Assembly: GCF_001704415.2 (NCBI RefSeq)
Contig: NC_030811.1
Span: 58,083,591-58,147,590, forward strand
DNA length: 64,000 nt
Source: Capra hircus
Taxonomy: Eukaryota > Chordata > Mammalia > Artiodactyla > Bovidae
Direction of reading: 5' to 3'
Position numbers and translations under genes: made by a program. Positions 11,572-21,711 of this stretch are shown in pieces. The notes under the pieces were generated by a model. It saw only the letters and a program-made list of their open reading frames with translations, did no database searches and had not been told where the DNA came from. The stretch's first letter is position 1. Each line of letters begins with the position of its first letter.

Positions 11572-11799
11572 CCTTCATGGATCACTGCCTTGTCATGGCA
11601 AAGGGGCTTGCCTAACTCAATGAAACTATGAGCCATGCCATGCAAGGCCACCCAAGAGAGATGGGTCATACTGCAGAGTTCTGACAAAATATGGACTTGG
11701 GCCAACTCTAGGAGATGGTGAGGGACAGAGAGGCCTGGTGTGCTGCAGTCCATCTGGGTCGTAAAGAGTCAGACATGACTTGGTGACAGAACAACAATA
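11572..11799 (+). mobile_element. BovB-derived short retroposon
   Basis: It starts at CCCCTTCATGGATCACTGCCTTGTCATGGC, passes through AACTCAATGAAACTATGAGCC and a GACAAAATATGG block, and ends with the BovB-like tail GGAGATGGTGAGGGACAGAGAGGCCTGG ... GTAAAGAGTCAGACATGACTTGG. Imperfect flanking copies TATATGTGTA (11559-11568) and TATATGTATA (11800-11809) suggest the duplicated target. The subfamily (BDDF-like) is uncertain. Confidence 0.6.
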
Positions 11800-12224
11800 T
11801 ATATGTATAAACATATATCTGAATCACTTTGCTTTAGACCTGAAAGTAACACAACATTCTAAATCAACTATACTTCAACTTTAAAAATTAAATTAAATTT
11901 TAAAATATTTAAAAGAAGTATATGCAAATTGCAACTGGAAGCTTCCAGAGCATGGATTCACATGGGCAAAAAAGAAGGAGGAGTGACCCACAACCCACAC
12001 AGGAGAAATCCATGCACGAAGAGGCAGGACAGGAAAGCATATGGCACATATCTAGAGTCAATCAGCAACTCCAAATAGATGTGGCTTCTTAAGGGTAATT
12101 CCAAATATGCATCATACTCAAGTTTTAAAAAATTAGGTGACATAGGAATGATCTTTATTTAAAAATATATCATCAGTCAAGAAATCCTTGAAGAGTAGAT
12201 GCTAAGGATTTAACCTAGATTCTT

Positions 12225-12375
12225 CTCCCTTCCTAATCACCCATGGTGCAACCTTGTGCAAGGCGCTTCTCTGTACCTCTGTTTCCACACGTGTAACATG
12301 GGAATAATAATGTCTACCCTGAGGGTCCCCGAAGGAGTCGTGTATCCAGACTAAGTGCTTTATAATCGTTCCTAT
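12225..12375 (+). repeat. MIR SINE
   Basis: The blocks ACCTTGTGCAAGGCGCTTCTC, TACCTCTGTTTCCACACGTGTAACATGGGAATAATAAT and CTAAGTGCTTTATAA follow the order of MIR. It is old and diverged. Confidence 0.55.
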
Positions 12376-13258
12376 GAAAATCACTAAAAGTGTTATTGCC
12401 AAGAGAGCTTAAATAATGGATGGACTATAGTTCACCTGTAGGACTCCTTGCTACAGGGCGGAGTGTTGGGTTTGACCCCATGAAGGCACTCGCACACGCT
12501 TCTGGGGGAGAGACCTAGGAGTGGGGAAAGCAGCCATGGCATGGGACACTCCAGGGCCAGCAGAGGAGCAGAGAAGGGGGTGTGGGGAGAAAGTCCAAGC
12601 TTCCTAGAACAGAGAAGGATGACTGTGTTTACAACCTCACCCACGCGCCGCAGGGTCTCAGACTGAGAAGTCCCTGCATGTACTGCACAAGAGGCCATGT
12701 ACGGAGCAGTCACTGAGAACTTTCTAACTTTCCAGATGGACATTAGGCAGTGGTGAGGCCCCTGGTGAACTGGAGTCTTTGGAAGGAGAGGGTCACCCCT
12801 TATTTCCAGTCAATAGTTGTCATGAAAATGTTAGCAGATCTCATTTTTAAATGAGAAGCTGGAAATCAGAAATGTGCAACTTCCCATGTTTTAAGAAGAT
12901 AGCTCATTGGTCTGTAAGCAGATTCAGCCTACAGACCACCCTTGTGAGACGCCAGGTTAGAGGCTTATAAAATAACCTTTTCTGCCGTGTCTTTTGATGT
13001 GAGAACACCATCAGCAAGAAGTCTGGGTACTTTTCTTGTAAGATTCTGATGAGCCCCAGAGGAAGAAATTATTTCCAAGTTTCTCTGGAAGAATCTATAT
13101 ATTGATTAAAGTAGTGTTATTACCTTAACACCGCTTTATTGCTACTTTTACTGCCTGAGCTGGCAGCTTACCAAGCTCTTCAAGGTCAGGAGGGTAGGAA
13201 TCATTTGCTATCTCTGTCTCCTGGCCCCCACAGCCAGGTCCTATAAAATGGATCTCTT
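12376..13258. other. No gene recognised
   Basis: I see no coding exon with splice support, no RNA gene and no confidently named repeat here. A minus-strand open stretch of 103 codons (12432-12743) has no motif I recognise and is probably chance. Confidence 0.4.
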
Positions 13259-13270
13259 CAGTATCTCATA

Positions 13271-13965
13271 CTTTCATGGAGTTCTCAAGGCAAGAGTACT
13301 GAAGTGGTTTGCCACTCCCTTCTCCAGTGGACCACATTCTGTCAGAATTCTCCACCATGACCCGTCCGTCTTGGGTGGCCCTACATGGCACAGCTCATAG
13401 TTTCATTGAGTTAGACAAGGCTGTGGTCCATGTGATCAGATTGGTTAGTTTTCTGTGACTGTGGTTTTCAGTCTGTGTGCCCTCTGATGGAGAAGGATAA
13501 GAGGCTTATGGAAGCTTCCTGATAGGAGAGACTGACTGAGGGGGAAACTGGGTCTTATTCTGATGGGCGGGGCCATGCTCAGTAAATCTTTAATCCAATT
13601 TTCTGTTGATGGATGGAGCTGTGTTCTCTCCCTGCTATTTACCTGGGGCCAAACTATGGTGGAGGTAATGAAGCTAATGGCACCTCGTTCAAAAGGTCCC
13701 ATGCATGCACTGCGACAGGCAGTGCCCCCAGCCCTGCAGCAGGCCACCGCCAACCCACGCCTCCACTGGAGACTCCTGGACACTCACAGGCAAGTCTGGG
13801 TCAGTCTCCTGTGGGGATGAGGATGAGATGGTTGGATGGCACCACCGACTCCATGGACATAAGTTTGGGTAAACTCCGGGAGTTGGTGATGGACAGGAAG
13901 GCCTGGAGAGCTGCAGTCCATGGGGTCACAAAGAGTCGGGCATGACTGAGTGACTGAACTGAACT
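13271..13965 (+). mobile_element. BovB-derived composite retroposon with 12-bp duplication
   Basis: A 695-bp unit opens with CTTTCATGGAGTTCTCAAGGCAAGAG, has a unique-looking middle (13340-13810), and closes with the BovB 3' terminus (GATGAGATGGTTGGATGGC ... GACTGAACTGAACT). Direct copies CAGTATCTCATA (13259-13270) and CAGTATTTCATA (13966-13977), 11 of 12 identical, bracket it. It therefore moved as one unit. Known BovB-derived SINE families are built similarly, but I cannot name this one. Open frames inside it are probably chance. Confidence 0.75.
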
Positions 13966-14494
13966 CAGTATTTCATAGACCTGCTATACCCACTGACACT
14001 TCAGGTGGTGCTATCCTATTGTGAAACCCTGCTGATGCTTCCTAACAGGTCCTCATGCATCCACCTGAGCAGGTCCTCCTGCACACTTCACTCTGAAAAG
14101 CACCCATCCAAAGCATACATCTTATGAGCTTGGGTCATTACTTCACTTTGGAACCACTCAATGATTTTACACCACTATTGGCAAGTCAAAACCTGAGCTC
14201 CTTGGCATTACATACATGTCCAGACAGCACTGAATATTTGCATGAGTCTGAGTGCTTGGCACAATGGGAAGCTGGAACTATCAGGTAGGGGCCATATTAT
14301 AAAGAACCTTGAATGCCATGCTGAGGAGTTGGCTCCATTACATAAGTGGTGCAGAGCTATGGATGGTTTGAAGCAGAGATGAAACTCTGGTCTAAATTTT
14401 CTACCTTTCAATGTTGTTTGCTTCATTCATAGCACGTATTATAGTTTGTAATTATTTCACTGACTTGTTTACTTTTTCCAAATTTCCCATTTAA

Positions 14495-14640
14495 CTCAAG
14501 ACTATGAAAGGAAAGAAACCATATATGTTTTGTTCACATTTATTTCTCTACTACCCTGTAAGTGTCTGGTATATCATAGGAATTCAATTAAAAGTTGTTG
14601 AATAAATGAGTAAATGAATGATGCATGCAGGAATGAATGA
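14495..14640 (+). repeat. L2 LINE 3' end
   Basis: Blocks are TATGAAAGGAAAGAAACCAT, TGTTTTGTTCACATTTATTTC, AAGTGTCTGGTATATCATAGGAATTCAATT and TTGTTGAATAAATGAGTAAATGAATG, which follow the typical L2 3' terminus with its TGAATGAA repeats. Confidence 0.6.
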
Positions 14641-15144
14641 GTAGAATGAACACAAAATTAACCATGGGTTTCATTCAACCCACACCTCACCATTCTCGTT
14701 TATATAAAGACCTTTCAGAACTATGTCAGGACAAGCTGTGCATTTTGATGAAGTTTTGTAATGAAGGATAGAGCAGCAGTGACTGGATGTTAATGACATG
14801 CATTTTTATTGACTAAAGCACAATGCAGAGCAGCCAGTAGTAAGTGATTAGAGGAATAAGACCTTCAAAAGTGCATACATACCATAATTAACTGAAAAGT
14901 CTGCTCACTGTTACTAGGAGCATAAATGCCAAGATTTGGTATTCAACTTGGTCTATAAACATGAAAGACCAAGAGAATTTGCAACAGACTTTAGTCAGGT
15001 GTGCCTTCTTTTAATTCAAATTGATCAAATTCTTTAAAAATTTGGATATTCACTGAAACATTATCAGAGGTCTTCGTTGGGCAGTTAGATTTTCTCAGTT
15101 TTCTATATTTTCAGTAATAAATATGTATTACTTTAGAAATTAAA

Positions 15145-15330
15145 AAAACAGGATAAACAACAAGGTCCTACTGTATAGCAGAGCAATACTCAATATCCTG
15201 TGATAAACCACAATGGAAAAGAATATGAAAGAGAATGCATAAATATGTATAACTGAATCACTTTGCTATATAGTAGAAATCAACACAAAATTGTAAATCA
15301 ACTATATTTCAATAAAAAATTTCAGAAAGG
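15145..15330 (+). mobile_element. L1 3'-end fragment
   Basis: The sequence contains AACAAGGTCCTACTGTATAGCA, a CAATACTCAATATCCTGTGATAA block, TAACTGAATCACTTTGCTAT and AAATCAACTATATTTCAATAAAA. These are the same 3'-end blocks as the L1 at 9598-11905, in plus orientation. Confidence 0.7.
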
Positions 15331-16539
15331 CAACAAAACCTTAAGAAATGCTTTCTAAGAAGGGAATCAACTTATTGTGTGTTGTCTGAAGCCCTATAAT
15401 TGATATTTTTCAAATCCTTTCTATACCTGTTTTGATCCTCACAATCATGAATTTTTAGAGTAGGTGGAAATCTTATAAGATCACCTCATATAACTTTCTC
15501 ATATTTCACGGGTAAAATTTTGACTACCCAGTATCCTTTTTCCATTGCATGTAATTCTAATAAAACTATCAATCATGAGAATGAGTAGGGTGGGGAGAAT
15601 GTGGAGAGGCTAAGAAACAAGATCCAAACTAAACCACCAGAGAGTAATTGAAATAATTTCTCTAGAAACAATAAATAATCCGGCAGTGTTCACATGACTC
15701 AGATGGCCACCCTGATTATTTCTGTTGGGGACAGGTTTATTCTTCTTGTGGTTGGCCCTCAAGTTAAGGAAAGATGTGGGCCTGGAATGGCATACAAACC
15801 TTGAATGACATGTGCTTGGCCCAACTCCTTGGATTTCCCGGAAACATATTAAGCCAATAAATTATTTTTTCTTTTGCTGAAGGTTGGAATTTATTTTCTG
15901 TCACATACATCAGAGAAATATCTTAATAAATAACCACCCATTACTAATGCCATTTGTCCCTTTTGTTTATTTAGTTTTTAAAAGAAAGGCAGACTGCCAT
16001 ATGCAGCACCTCATTTGGGTGTGTCTGCAATTTTGTAAGCCTGACTACCCTACACTGTCCTGCAAATGGACCTGAAGAGATTGACTGAAGATCATGGCAG
16101 GGGGGTGCAGCTACTCATGTAGGCTTGACTAAAGGCGGGTTCTACTCTACAAGTGAAAGCTGTCCTCTTCAACTAAGTGTGTAGCTTTGAGAGGGATGCA
16201 CACAGGAGCAGTGAGGGAGGAAAGGGACACCTGCCTAGCCAGCCAGATCAGCTAGATCAACCCTAGTGATCAGCGGGGTGACAGATGTCACAGTCAGATC
16301 ACCCTCGCTGCGGTCAGATAGCCCTCACATGCTGTCTTCTTTGTTAAGGTCTCAAAGATGGGGACTCCAAGATATCCCTGAGTCTCCTATCTCTATGACT
16401 TTTTTTTCTAGTAGTAATAGAAAAAGATAATTATTTATGTTCAACTTAAACTTTCTGCTATAATTTTCAGTTAGAGACTTTTGCTTCTACTGGAGATAGA
16501 ATAACAAGAACTGAATTTGCTTTCCTACTGAAATAACAA
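15331..16539. other. No gene recognised
   Basis: AT-rich sequence without a confident repeat name or coding exon. An open stretch of 63 codons (15884-16075, plus) has no recognisable motif. Confidence 0.4.
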
Positions 16540-17294
16540 CAAAAAAAATGTGAAAAAAGATTTTCAAGTTACTGGATATTAGGCAATGAAGGGTAGTGAT
16601 CCTGGAGATAGCTAACTAACTAGGTGACCCCTAGCACTGCCTCTGATGATTGCCTTGAGAGCATTTATAGTCTGCAGCCTATAAAGAGGGAACCAGATAG
16701 ACCCTGATGGACTCCCTGAATTGAGAGTCTAGGGAGATTAAAGGAGCTTGAGTTTGCAAGGCTGAGTACCAAAAAGGAGACAACTTCTCAGAGGGTGATC
16801 TGAAGAGGTTCCTTGGGTACTCAGCACAGTACTGATCAGCATATGCACTTAAGGAAACTACCCAATTCTGGGTGCAAACTACCTTGCAGGATTAGAGAAC
16901 AGCGTCCAGTGCTCACACAGGATAGTGAATCGTGCCTGTTTCTGCCAGTCAGAGAGAAAAACACATAGTTGATACACATTGGGTAGTGCCCAGTAAAATT
17001 ATATAGTAGAGAATAAGTGGTCTCAGCTGAGCACAGTTCTGAACCCACCTAAAAAATATCATAAAAGCAAACATATTAAGATCTGTTTCAAAGTAACTTA
17101 ATTCCATCCCAGAACAAAGTTCAAGGATATTTATAGGAATATAAAAATGCTCAGCACCCAAAAGGATAAAATTCACATTTGGCATAATCAAAGACTATCA
17201 AATATGCAAAGAAGAAAGAAATCATGACCCATAATAAGAAGATGAATCTATTAATAGAAACTGATCCCAAACTAACACAGATAATAGAATAAGC

Positions 17295-17564
17295 GGCAGC
17301 TGCTAAGTCACTTCAGTCATGTCTGACTCTGTGCGACCCCATAGATGGCAGCCTACCAGGCTCCCCCATCCCTGGGATTCTCCAGGCAAGAACACTGGAG
17401 TGGGTTGCCATTTCCTTCTCCATTGCATGAAAGTGAAAAGTGAAAGTGAAGTCGCTCAGTGGTGTCCGACTGTTCGCGACCCCATGGACTGCAGCCCACC
17501 AGGCTCCTCCGTCCATGGGATTCTCCAGGCAAGAGTACTGGAGTGGGGTGCCATTGTCTTCTCC
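17295..17564 (-). mobile_element. Bov-A2 SINE with perfect 11-bp duplication
   Basis: A minus-strand dimer begins GGCAGCTGCTAAGTCACTTCAG and contains the linker AAAGTGAAAAGTGAAAGTGAAGTCG between its two units. It is bracketed by perfect copies of ATAGAATAAGC (17284-17294 and 17565-17575). The clean duplication and good consensus match indicate a fairly recent insertion. Confidence 0.92.
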
Positions 17565-17654
17565 ATAGAATAAGCAGAGAGGACATTAAATCATTTGTTA
17601 GAACTGTTTTTTTATCCAGTATGTCCAAAAATTATGCAGAGACACAGAAATTTG

Positions 17655-17762
17655 AAATGGCAACCCACTCCAGTATTCTTGCCTGGAGAATCCCATGGAC
17701 AGAGGAGCTTGGAGTCCACGGGTCACAGAGTCGGACACGACTGAGTGACTTCACTTCACTTA
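17655..17762 (+). mobile_element. Bov-tA/A2 fragment
   Basis: It contains ATGGCAACCCACTCCAGTATTCTTGCCTGG, CCATGGACAGAGGAGCTTGG and GAGTCGGACACGACTGAGTGACTTCACTTC. It lacks the tRNA-like head and has a small internal deletion. Confidence 0.8.
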
Positions 17763-17887
17763 GAACTTCAGGGCATGAAAACTATCATGTCTAAGATATA
17801 AAATACACTGGATGGCATTCAGAGGAGATCAGATATTTCAGGGGGTAAGATCAGTGAACTTAAAGGCACAGCAACAGAAATTATCCA

Positions 17888-18101
17888 AAATCCCATGTGG
17901 CACTAAGTGGTAAAGAATCCACCTGCCAGTACAGGAGACACAGGAGATGTGGGTTTAATCCTTCAGTCAGGAAGATCCCCTGGAGGAGGGCATGGCAACC
18001 CACACCAGTATTCTTGTCTGGAGAATCCCTTGGACTGAAGACCCTGGAGGGCTACAGTCCATAGGGTCACAAAGAGTAAGACATGACTGAAGTGACTTAG
18101 C
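17888..18101 (+). mobile_element. Bov-tA-type SINE followed by short CA run
   Basis: The head is ATCCCATGTGGCACTAAGTGGTAAAGAATCCACCTGCC and the end is GACATGACTGAAGTGACTTAGCA. A short ACACACACACACA run follows to about 18115. The copy is diverged from consensus and is in plus orientation. Confidence 0.8.
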
Positions 18102-18325
18102 ACACACACACACAAAATGAAAACCAGAGAGTAAAAAGAATCCCTTTATCTTGCCCCACCTACATCAAAAACAGTGAATTGCAGGTCAATTACAGGGAGC
18201 CTAAAATGTATGCAGTTGGGGTCTCTAAAAGAGACAACAGATAAATGGATATGGACAGAAAACATATTTGAAGAAATAATGGCTTAAAATTTTCCAAATT
18301 TGACAACTATTATAAACTCATGGTT

Positions 18326-18330
<5 letters not shown>

Positions 18331-18361
<31 letters not shown>
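18331..18361. repeat. TA dinucleotide repeat
   Basis: An almost pure TA run directly abuts the 3' terminus of the minus-strand BovB at 18362. A second TA-rich run lies at its other end (about 19323-19347). They may be expanded tail or target sequence. Confidence 0.95.
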
Positions 18362-18364
<3 letters not shown>

Positions 18365-19321
18365 GTTCAGTCACTCAGTCGTGTCCAAACCTTTGAGACC
18401 CCATGAATCGCAGCACGCCAGGCCTCCCTGTCAATCACCAACTCCCAGAGTTCACTCAAACTCATGTCCATCGAGTTGGTGATGCCATCCAGCCATCTCA
18501 TCTTCTGTTGTCCCCTTCTCCTCCTGCCCCCGATACCTCACAGCATCAGAGTCTTTTCCAATGAGTCAACTTTTCACATGAGATGGCCAAAGGATTGGAA
18601 TTGCAGCTTTAGCATCAGTCCCTCCAATGAACACCCAGGACTGATTTCCTTCATAATGGACTGGTTGGATCTCCTTGCAGTCCAAACGACTCTCAAGAGT
18701 CTTCTCCAACACCACAGTTCAAAAGCATCAATTCACAGTGCTCAGCTTTCTTTTTAGTCCAAATCTCACATCCATACATGACTACTGGAAAAACCATAGC
18801 CTTGGCTAAACAGACCTTTGCTGGCAAAGTAATGTCTCTGCTTTTTAATATGCTATCTAGGTTGGTCATAACTTTTCTTCCAAGGAGTAAGCGTCTTTTA
18901 ATTTCATGGCTGCAGTCACCATCTGCAGTGATTTTGGAGCCCCCCAAAATAAAGTCTGACACTGTTTCTCCATGTATTTGCCATGAAGTGATGGGACCAG
19001 ATACCATGATCTTAGTTTTCTGAATGCTGAGCTTTAAGCCAACTTTTTCACTCTCCTCTTTCACTTTCCTCAAGAGGCTTTTTAGTTCCTCTTCACTTTC
19101 TGCCATAAGGGTGGTGTCATCTGCATATCTGAAGTTATTGATATTTCTCCCGGCTATCTTGATTCCAGTTTGTGTTTCTTCCAGCCCAGCGTTTCTCATG
19201 ATGTACTCTGCATATAAGTTAAATAAGCAGGGTGACAATATACAGCCTTGACGTACTCCTTTTCCTGTTTGGAACCAGTCTGTTGTTCCATGTCCAGGTC
19301 TAACTGTTACTTCCTTACCTG
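18362..19321 (-). mobile_element. BovB LINE, minus strand, ~0.96 kb
   Basis: This is a 5'-truncated antisense BovB. Its 3' terminus is on the left (TTCAGTTCAGTCACTCAGTCGTGTCC) and its truncated end is near CTTACCTGCATA. The minus frame keeps GVRQGCILSPCLFN and FRYADDTTLMAE and reads on through the position (about 19066) where the BovB copies at 9.9 and 37.3 kb are frameshifted. Stops and a 5' truncation make it inactive. Target sequence TATAAACTCATGGT is present at 18311-18324 and 19344-19357. Confidence 0.92.
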
Positions 19322-19357
19322 CATATATATATGCATATATATATATAAACTCATGGT

Positions 19358-19754
19358 AAAGAAAGCTGAGCGCCAAAGAATTGATGCTTTTGAACTGTGG
19401 TGTTGGAGAAGACTCTTCAGAGTCCCTTGGACTGCAAGGAGATCCAACCAGTCCATCCTAAAGGAGATCAGTCTTGGGTGTTCATTGGAGGGACTGATGT
19501 TGAAGCTAAAACTCCAATACTTTGGCCACCTGATGGGAAGAGCTGACTCATTTAAAAAGACCCTGATGCTGGGAAAGATTGAGGGCAGGAAGAGAAGGGG
19601 ATGAGAGAGGATAAGATGGCTGGATGGTATCACTGACACAATGGACATGGGTTTGGGTGGACTCTGGGAGTTGGTGATGGACAGGGAGGCCTGGCATGCT
19701 GCGGTTCATGGGGTTGTAAGAGTCAGACATGACTGAGCAACTGAACTGAACTGA
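19358..19754 (+). mobile_element. BovB 3' end, plus strand, adjoining an opposite copy
   Basis: The 3'-most roughly 400 bases of BovB run from AAAGAAAGCTGAGCGCCAAAGAATTG to GACTGAGCAACTGAACTGAACTG. A third copy of the target, ATAAACTCATGG, follows at 19755-19766. Both BovB pieces contain the same terminal 400 bases in opposite orientation, so they form a large inverted repeat with about 0.6 kb between the arms. Confidence 0.92.
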
Positions 19755-19864
19755 ATAAACTCATGGATCAAAAAAAGCTCAAGGAAGCCCAAGGCTAAGA
19801 AACATGAAAACTATATCACAACCCATCCCAATCAAACTGCTAAACTTATTGACCATAGAGTCCT

Positions 19865-20143
19865 GCTGCTGCTGCTGCTGCTAAGTCGTTTCAGTCATGT
19901 CCAACTCTGTGCGACCCCAGAGACAGCAGCCTACCAGGCTCCCCCATCCCTGGGATTCTCCAGGCAAGAACACTGGAGTGGGTTGCCATTTCCTTCTCCA
20001 TTGCATGAAAGTGAAAAGTGAAAGTGAAGTCGCTCAGTTGTGTCTGACTCTTCGCGACCCCATGGACTGCAGCCCACCAGGCTCCTCTGCCCATGGGATT
20101 TTCCAGGCAAGAGTACTGGAGTGGGGTGCCATTGCCTTCTCTA
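19865..20143 (-). mobile_element. Bov-A2 SINE with CTG run and 10-bp duplication
   Basis: A minus-strand dimer starts with a GCTGCTGCTGCTGCTGCT run (the AGC tail seen in reverse) and contains the linker AAAGTGAAAAGTGAAAGTGAAGTCG. Copies of ATAGAGTCCT at 19855-19864 and 20144-20153 bracket it. It is very close in sequence to the copy at 17295-17564. Confidence 0.92.
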
Positions 20144-20169
20144 ATAGAGTCCTAGGAACATCATTTAAA

Positions 20170-20290
20170 AATTACTGTTCCCATTCAATGTCCTCATTGT
20201 ATAGATAAGGAAACTAAATTTCAGAGAAGTAATTTGCCCAGTAACATACAGAATGTTAGCGTCAAAGTCCACTGTTTTTTCCTCAACATT
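20170..20290 (-). repeat. MIR SINE
   Basis: Antisense MIR blocks are CAATGTCCTCATTGTATAGATAAGGAAACTAAATTTCAGAGAAG and TAATTTGCCCAGTAACATACAGAATG. Confidence 0.55.
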
Positions 20291-20479
20291 CAGCCAGAAA
20301 CCTTGTCATTCTTGAAACCTCCTTAGGAACGTGCTATCTTTCTATGGCTGAGCAGGAACCTATGGGGCCTTTCAGGGACAGGCCCCTCCGCCCATATCCT
20401 CTGATTTAGTTCTCCTCTGAAATACCCAGATAACAGTATCTGATGCACATTTTCTGAGTTATTTTACACACGCTATAAC

Positions 20480-20848
20480 CTCTACCAAATGGAGGAAGCT
20501 AATGATGATCAAGTACCCACTTGATGATCATGGAGTACCCAAACCCCAGACCTGCTGGTGCCTGAGGACGGATAATGTAACCCCCTGGGACACCACCCTC
20601 TTCCCTCACCATCAACCAATCAGACAACTGTGCATGAGCTGATCACACGCCCTGCAATTCCCCTCCCTCCCCTTGCCTTTAAATGCTTCCCTGAAACCCA
20701 TCACGGAGTTCAGGTCTTTTAAGCATTAGCTGTCCTGGACTCCTTGTCTGACACCTTTCAATAAATGCCACACTTTCCTTCACCACAACCTGATGTCAGG
20801 AGATTGGCTGTACTGCAAGGGCAAGCAGACCCAGGTTTGGTTTGGTAA
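20480..20848 (+). repeat. Probable solo endogenous-retrovirus LTR
   Basis: The right part has LTR architecture: CAACCAATCAGACAACTGTGC, CCTTTAAATGCTTCCCTGAAACCCATC (TATA-like region), GGAGTTCAGGTCTTTTAAGC, TTTCAATAAATGCC (polyadenylation signal) and the end GGTTTGGTTTGGTAACA. The right end near 20848 is clear; the left end is a guess. No retroviral coding region adjoins it. It could act as a promoter or polyadenylation site, but nothing in the sequence shows that it does. Confidence 0.55.
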
Positions 20849-21711
20849 CACTTCCAAAACCAATTTCACAGTCTGTAACATTGCCTTTCACACTCAAGGT
20901 TTTCTTTCAGCACAAACTCTACAACTCTAAGAGTCAGTGAATGCCTGGGCATTTGGACGGGAATGAGACTAAACAACAGAAACAAAAATCTTAAGATCAT
21001 AAGCCTCTGCAAGCTCACTGTGAACTGTTGGGTGAAAGACAGTGCTGTGTATTCTGAGGTGGCAGTTCTGCTTGGAATTGGCAGCCATTTTTCTGTCATC
21101 ACTTAAGTCATTTTCCTGTTCAGCTCAGAAGGCAGCCCTGGCTCCGCTAGGAGTGACAGATGCTATGCTGAGCTGAGCGCCCAGCCCAGCCCATCTCAAC
21201 AGCCAGGCCCACTTCAGCAACGGCTGAGTGAAAGGGGCAGATGTGGAGCCAGACTATTTTGACAGGAGATTGATTTTCTCCTCTCTGCCCTGCCCCCACC
21301 CCCAAGCTTTTTCTCTTTCTTTATGGATTATTCCTACTTTCAACGAAAAGCAAAGAGGAACAGCAAGAAAATTATTCTGGAAGGGTTGGGGAGACACCTG
21401 GGAGGAAAAGCACAGAAAGAAAACCTCAGAGATTTTCAGTATTAAGAATGGTTAGGGATCGGTCCACCCTGATTTGCTTGTCTGTGCCTGGTGGTATGAT
21501 TACGGGAAGAGAAAGGAAGGGAGATGTTATTATTATTATTTTTTTAAAAGATATCTTGATACAGAATTCATTTCAAAGAGATTCCTGATCCTCTGGATGG
21601 GAAAAATAGCAGAAATTTTGATTATGAATGTGAAGCCCCCTGGGAATAGATAACCTAGATAAGAAGGTTACAGAAAAGAACTGAAATCAGGTTTTTTTCA
21701 AAGAGATCCTA
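20849..21711. other. No gene or named repeat recognised
   Basis: Mixed-composition, apparently single-copy sequence. A 78-codon minus stretch (20866-21102) and a 75-codon plus stretch (21228-21455) show no motifs. A GC-richer block at about 21120-21230 is the only visible structure. Confidence 0.4.

Larger units (their letters stand above)
9598..11905 (+). mobile_element. L1 3' end, split by two later insertions
   Basis: The left piece (9598-9863) carries the 3'-end sequence of a cetartiodactyl L1: GTGTATGGACCTAGAAAATATC, AAGTGAAATAAGTTAGAAAG and AAGGACCTACTAT. The same element continues at 11471 (ATATAGCAAAGGGAACAATACTC) and again from 11800 (TGAATCACTTTGC, AAATCAACTATACTTCAA), ending in A/T-rich sequence near 11905. 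A BovB and a smaller BovB-derived element therefore inserted into it. Confidence 0.75.
16540..19864 (+). mobile_element. HAL1/old L1 fragment, repeatedly interrupted
   Basis: The sequence between the insertions at 17295, 17655, 17888, 18324, 19358 and 19865 reads as one old LINE. It includes GAAGAAATAATGGCTTAAAATTTTCC just before the first BovB. It resumes after the second with ATAAACTCATGGATCAAAAAAAGCTCAAGG and AAGAAACATGAAAACTATATCACAACCCATC. These resemble the HAL1/L1 ORF1 end. No usable frame remains. The name is from memory and the left boundary is uncertain. Confidence 0.5.

Noticed and set aside
11067..11753. 228-codon minus-strand open frame
   Set aside because: It is the antisense of the BovB 3' end, L1 sequence and the BovB-derived element, a repeat-generated frame.
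13445..13945. Overlapping 85-112 codon frames at 13.4-13.9 kb
   Set aside because: All lie inside the BovB-derived composite retroposon and include its non-coding BovB tail. No protein similarity recognised.
18311..19766. Twin-primed single BovB insertion
   Set aside because: Both pieces contain the same 3'-terminal 400 bases and three copies of the target are present. Twin priming would give non-overlapping pieces and only two copies.
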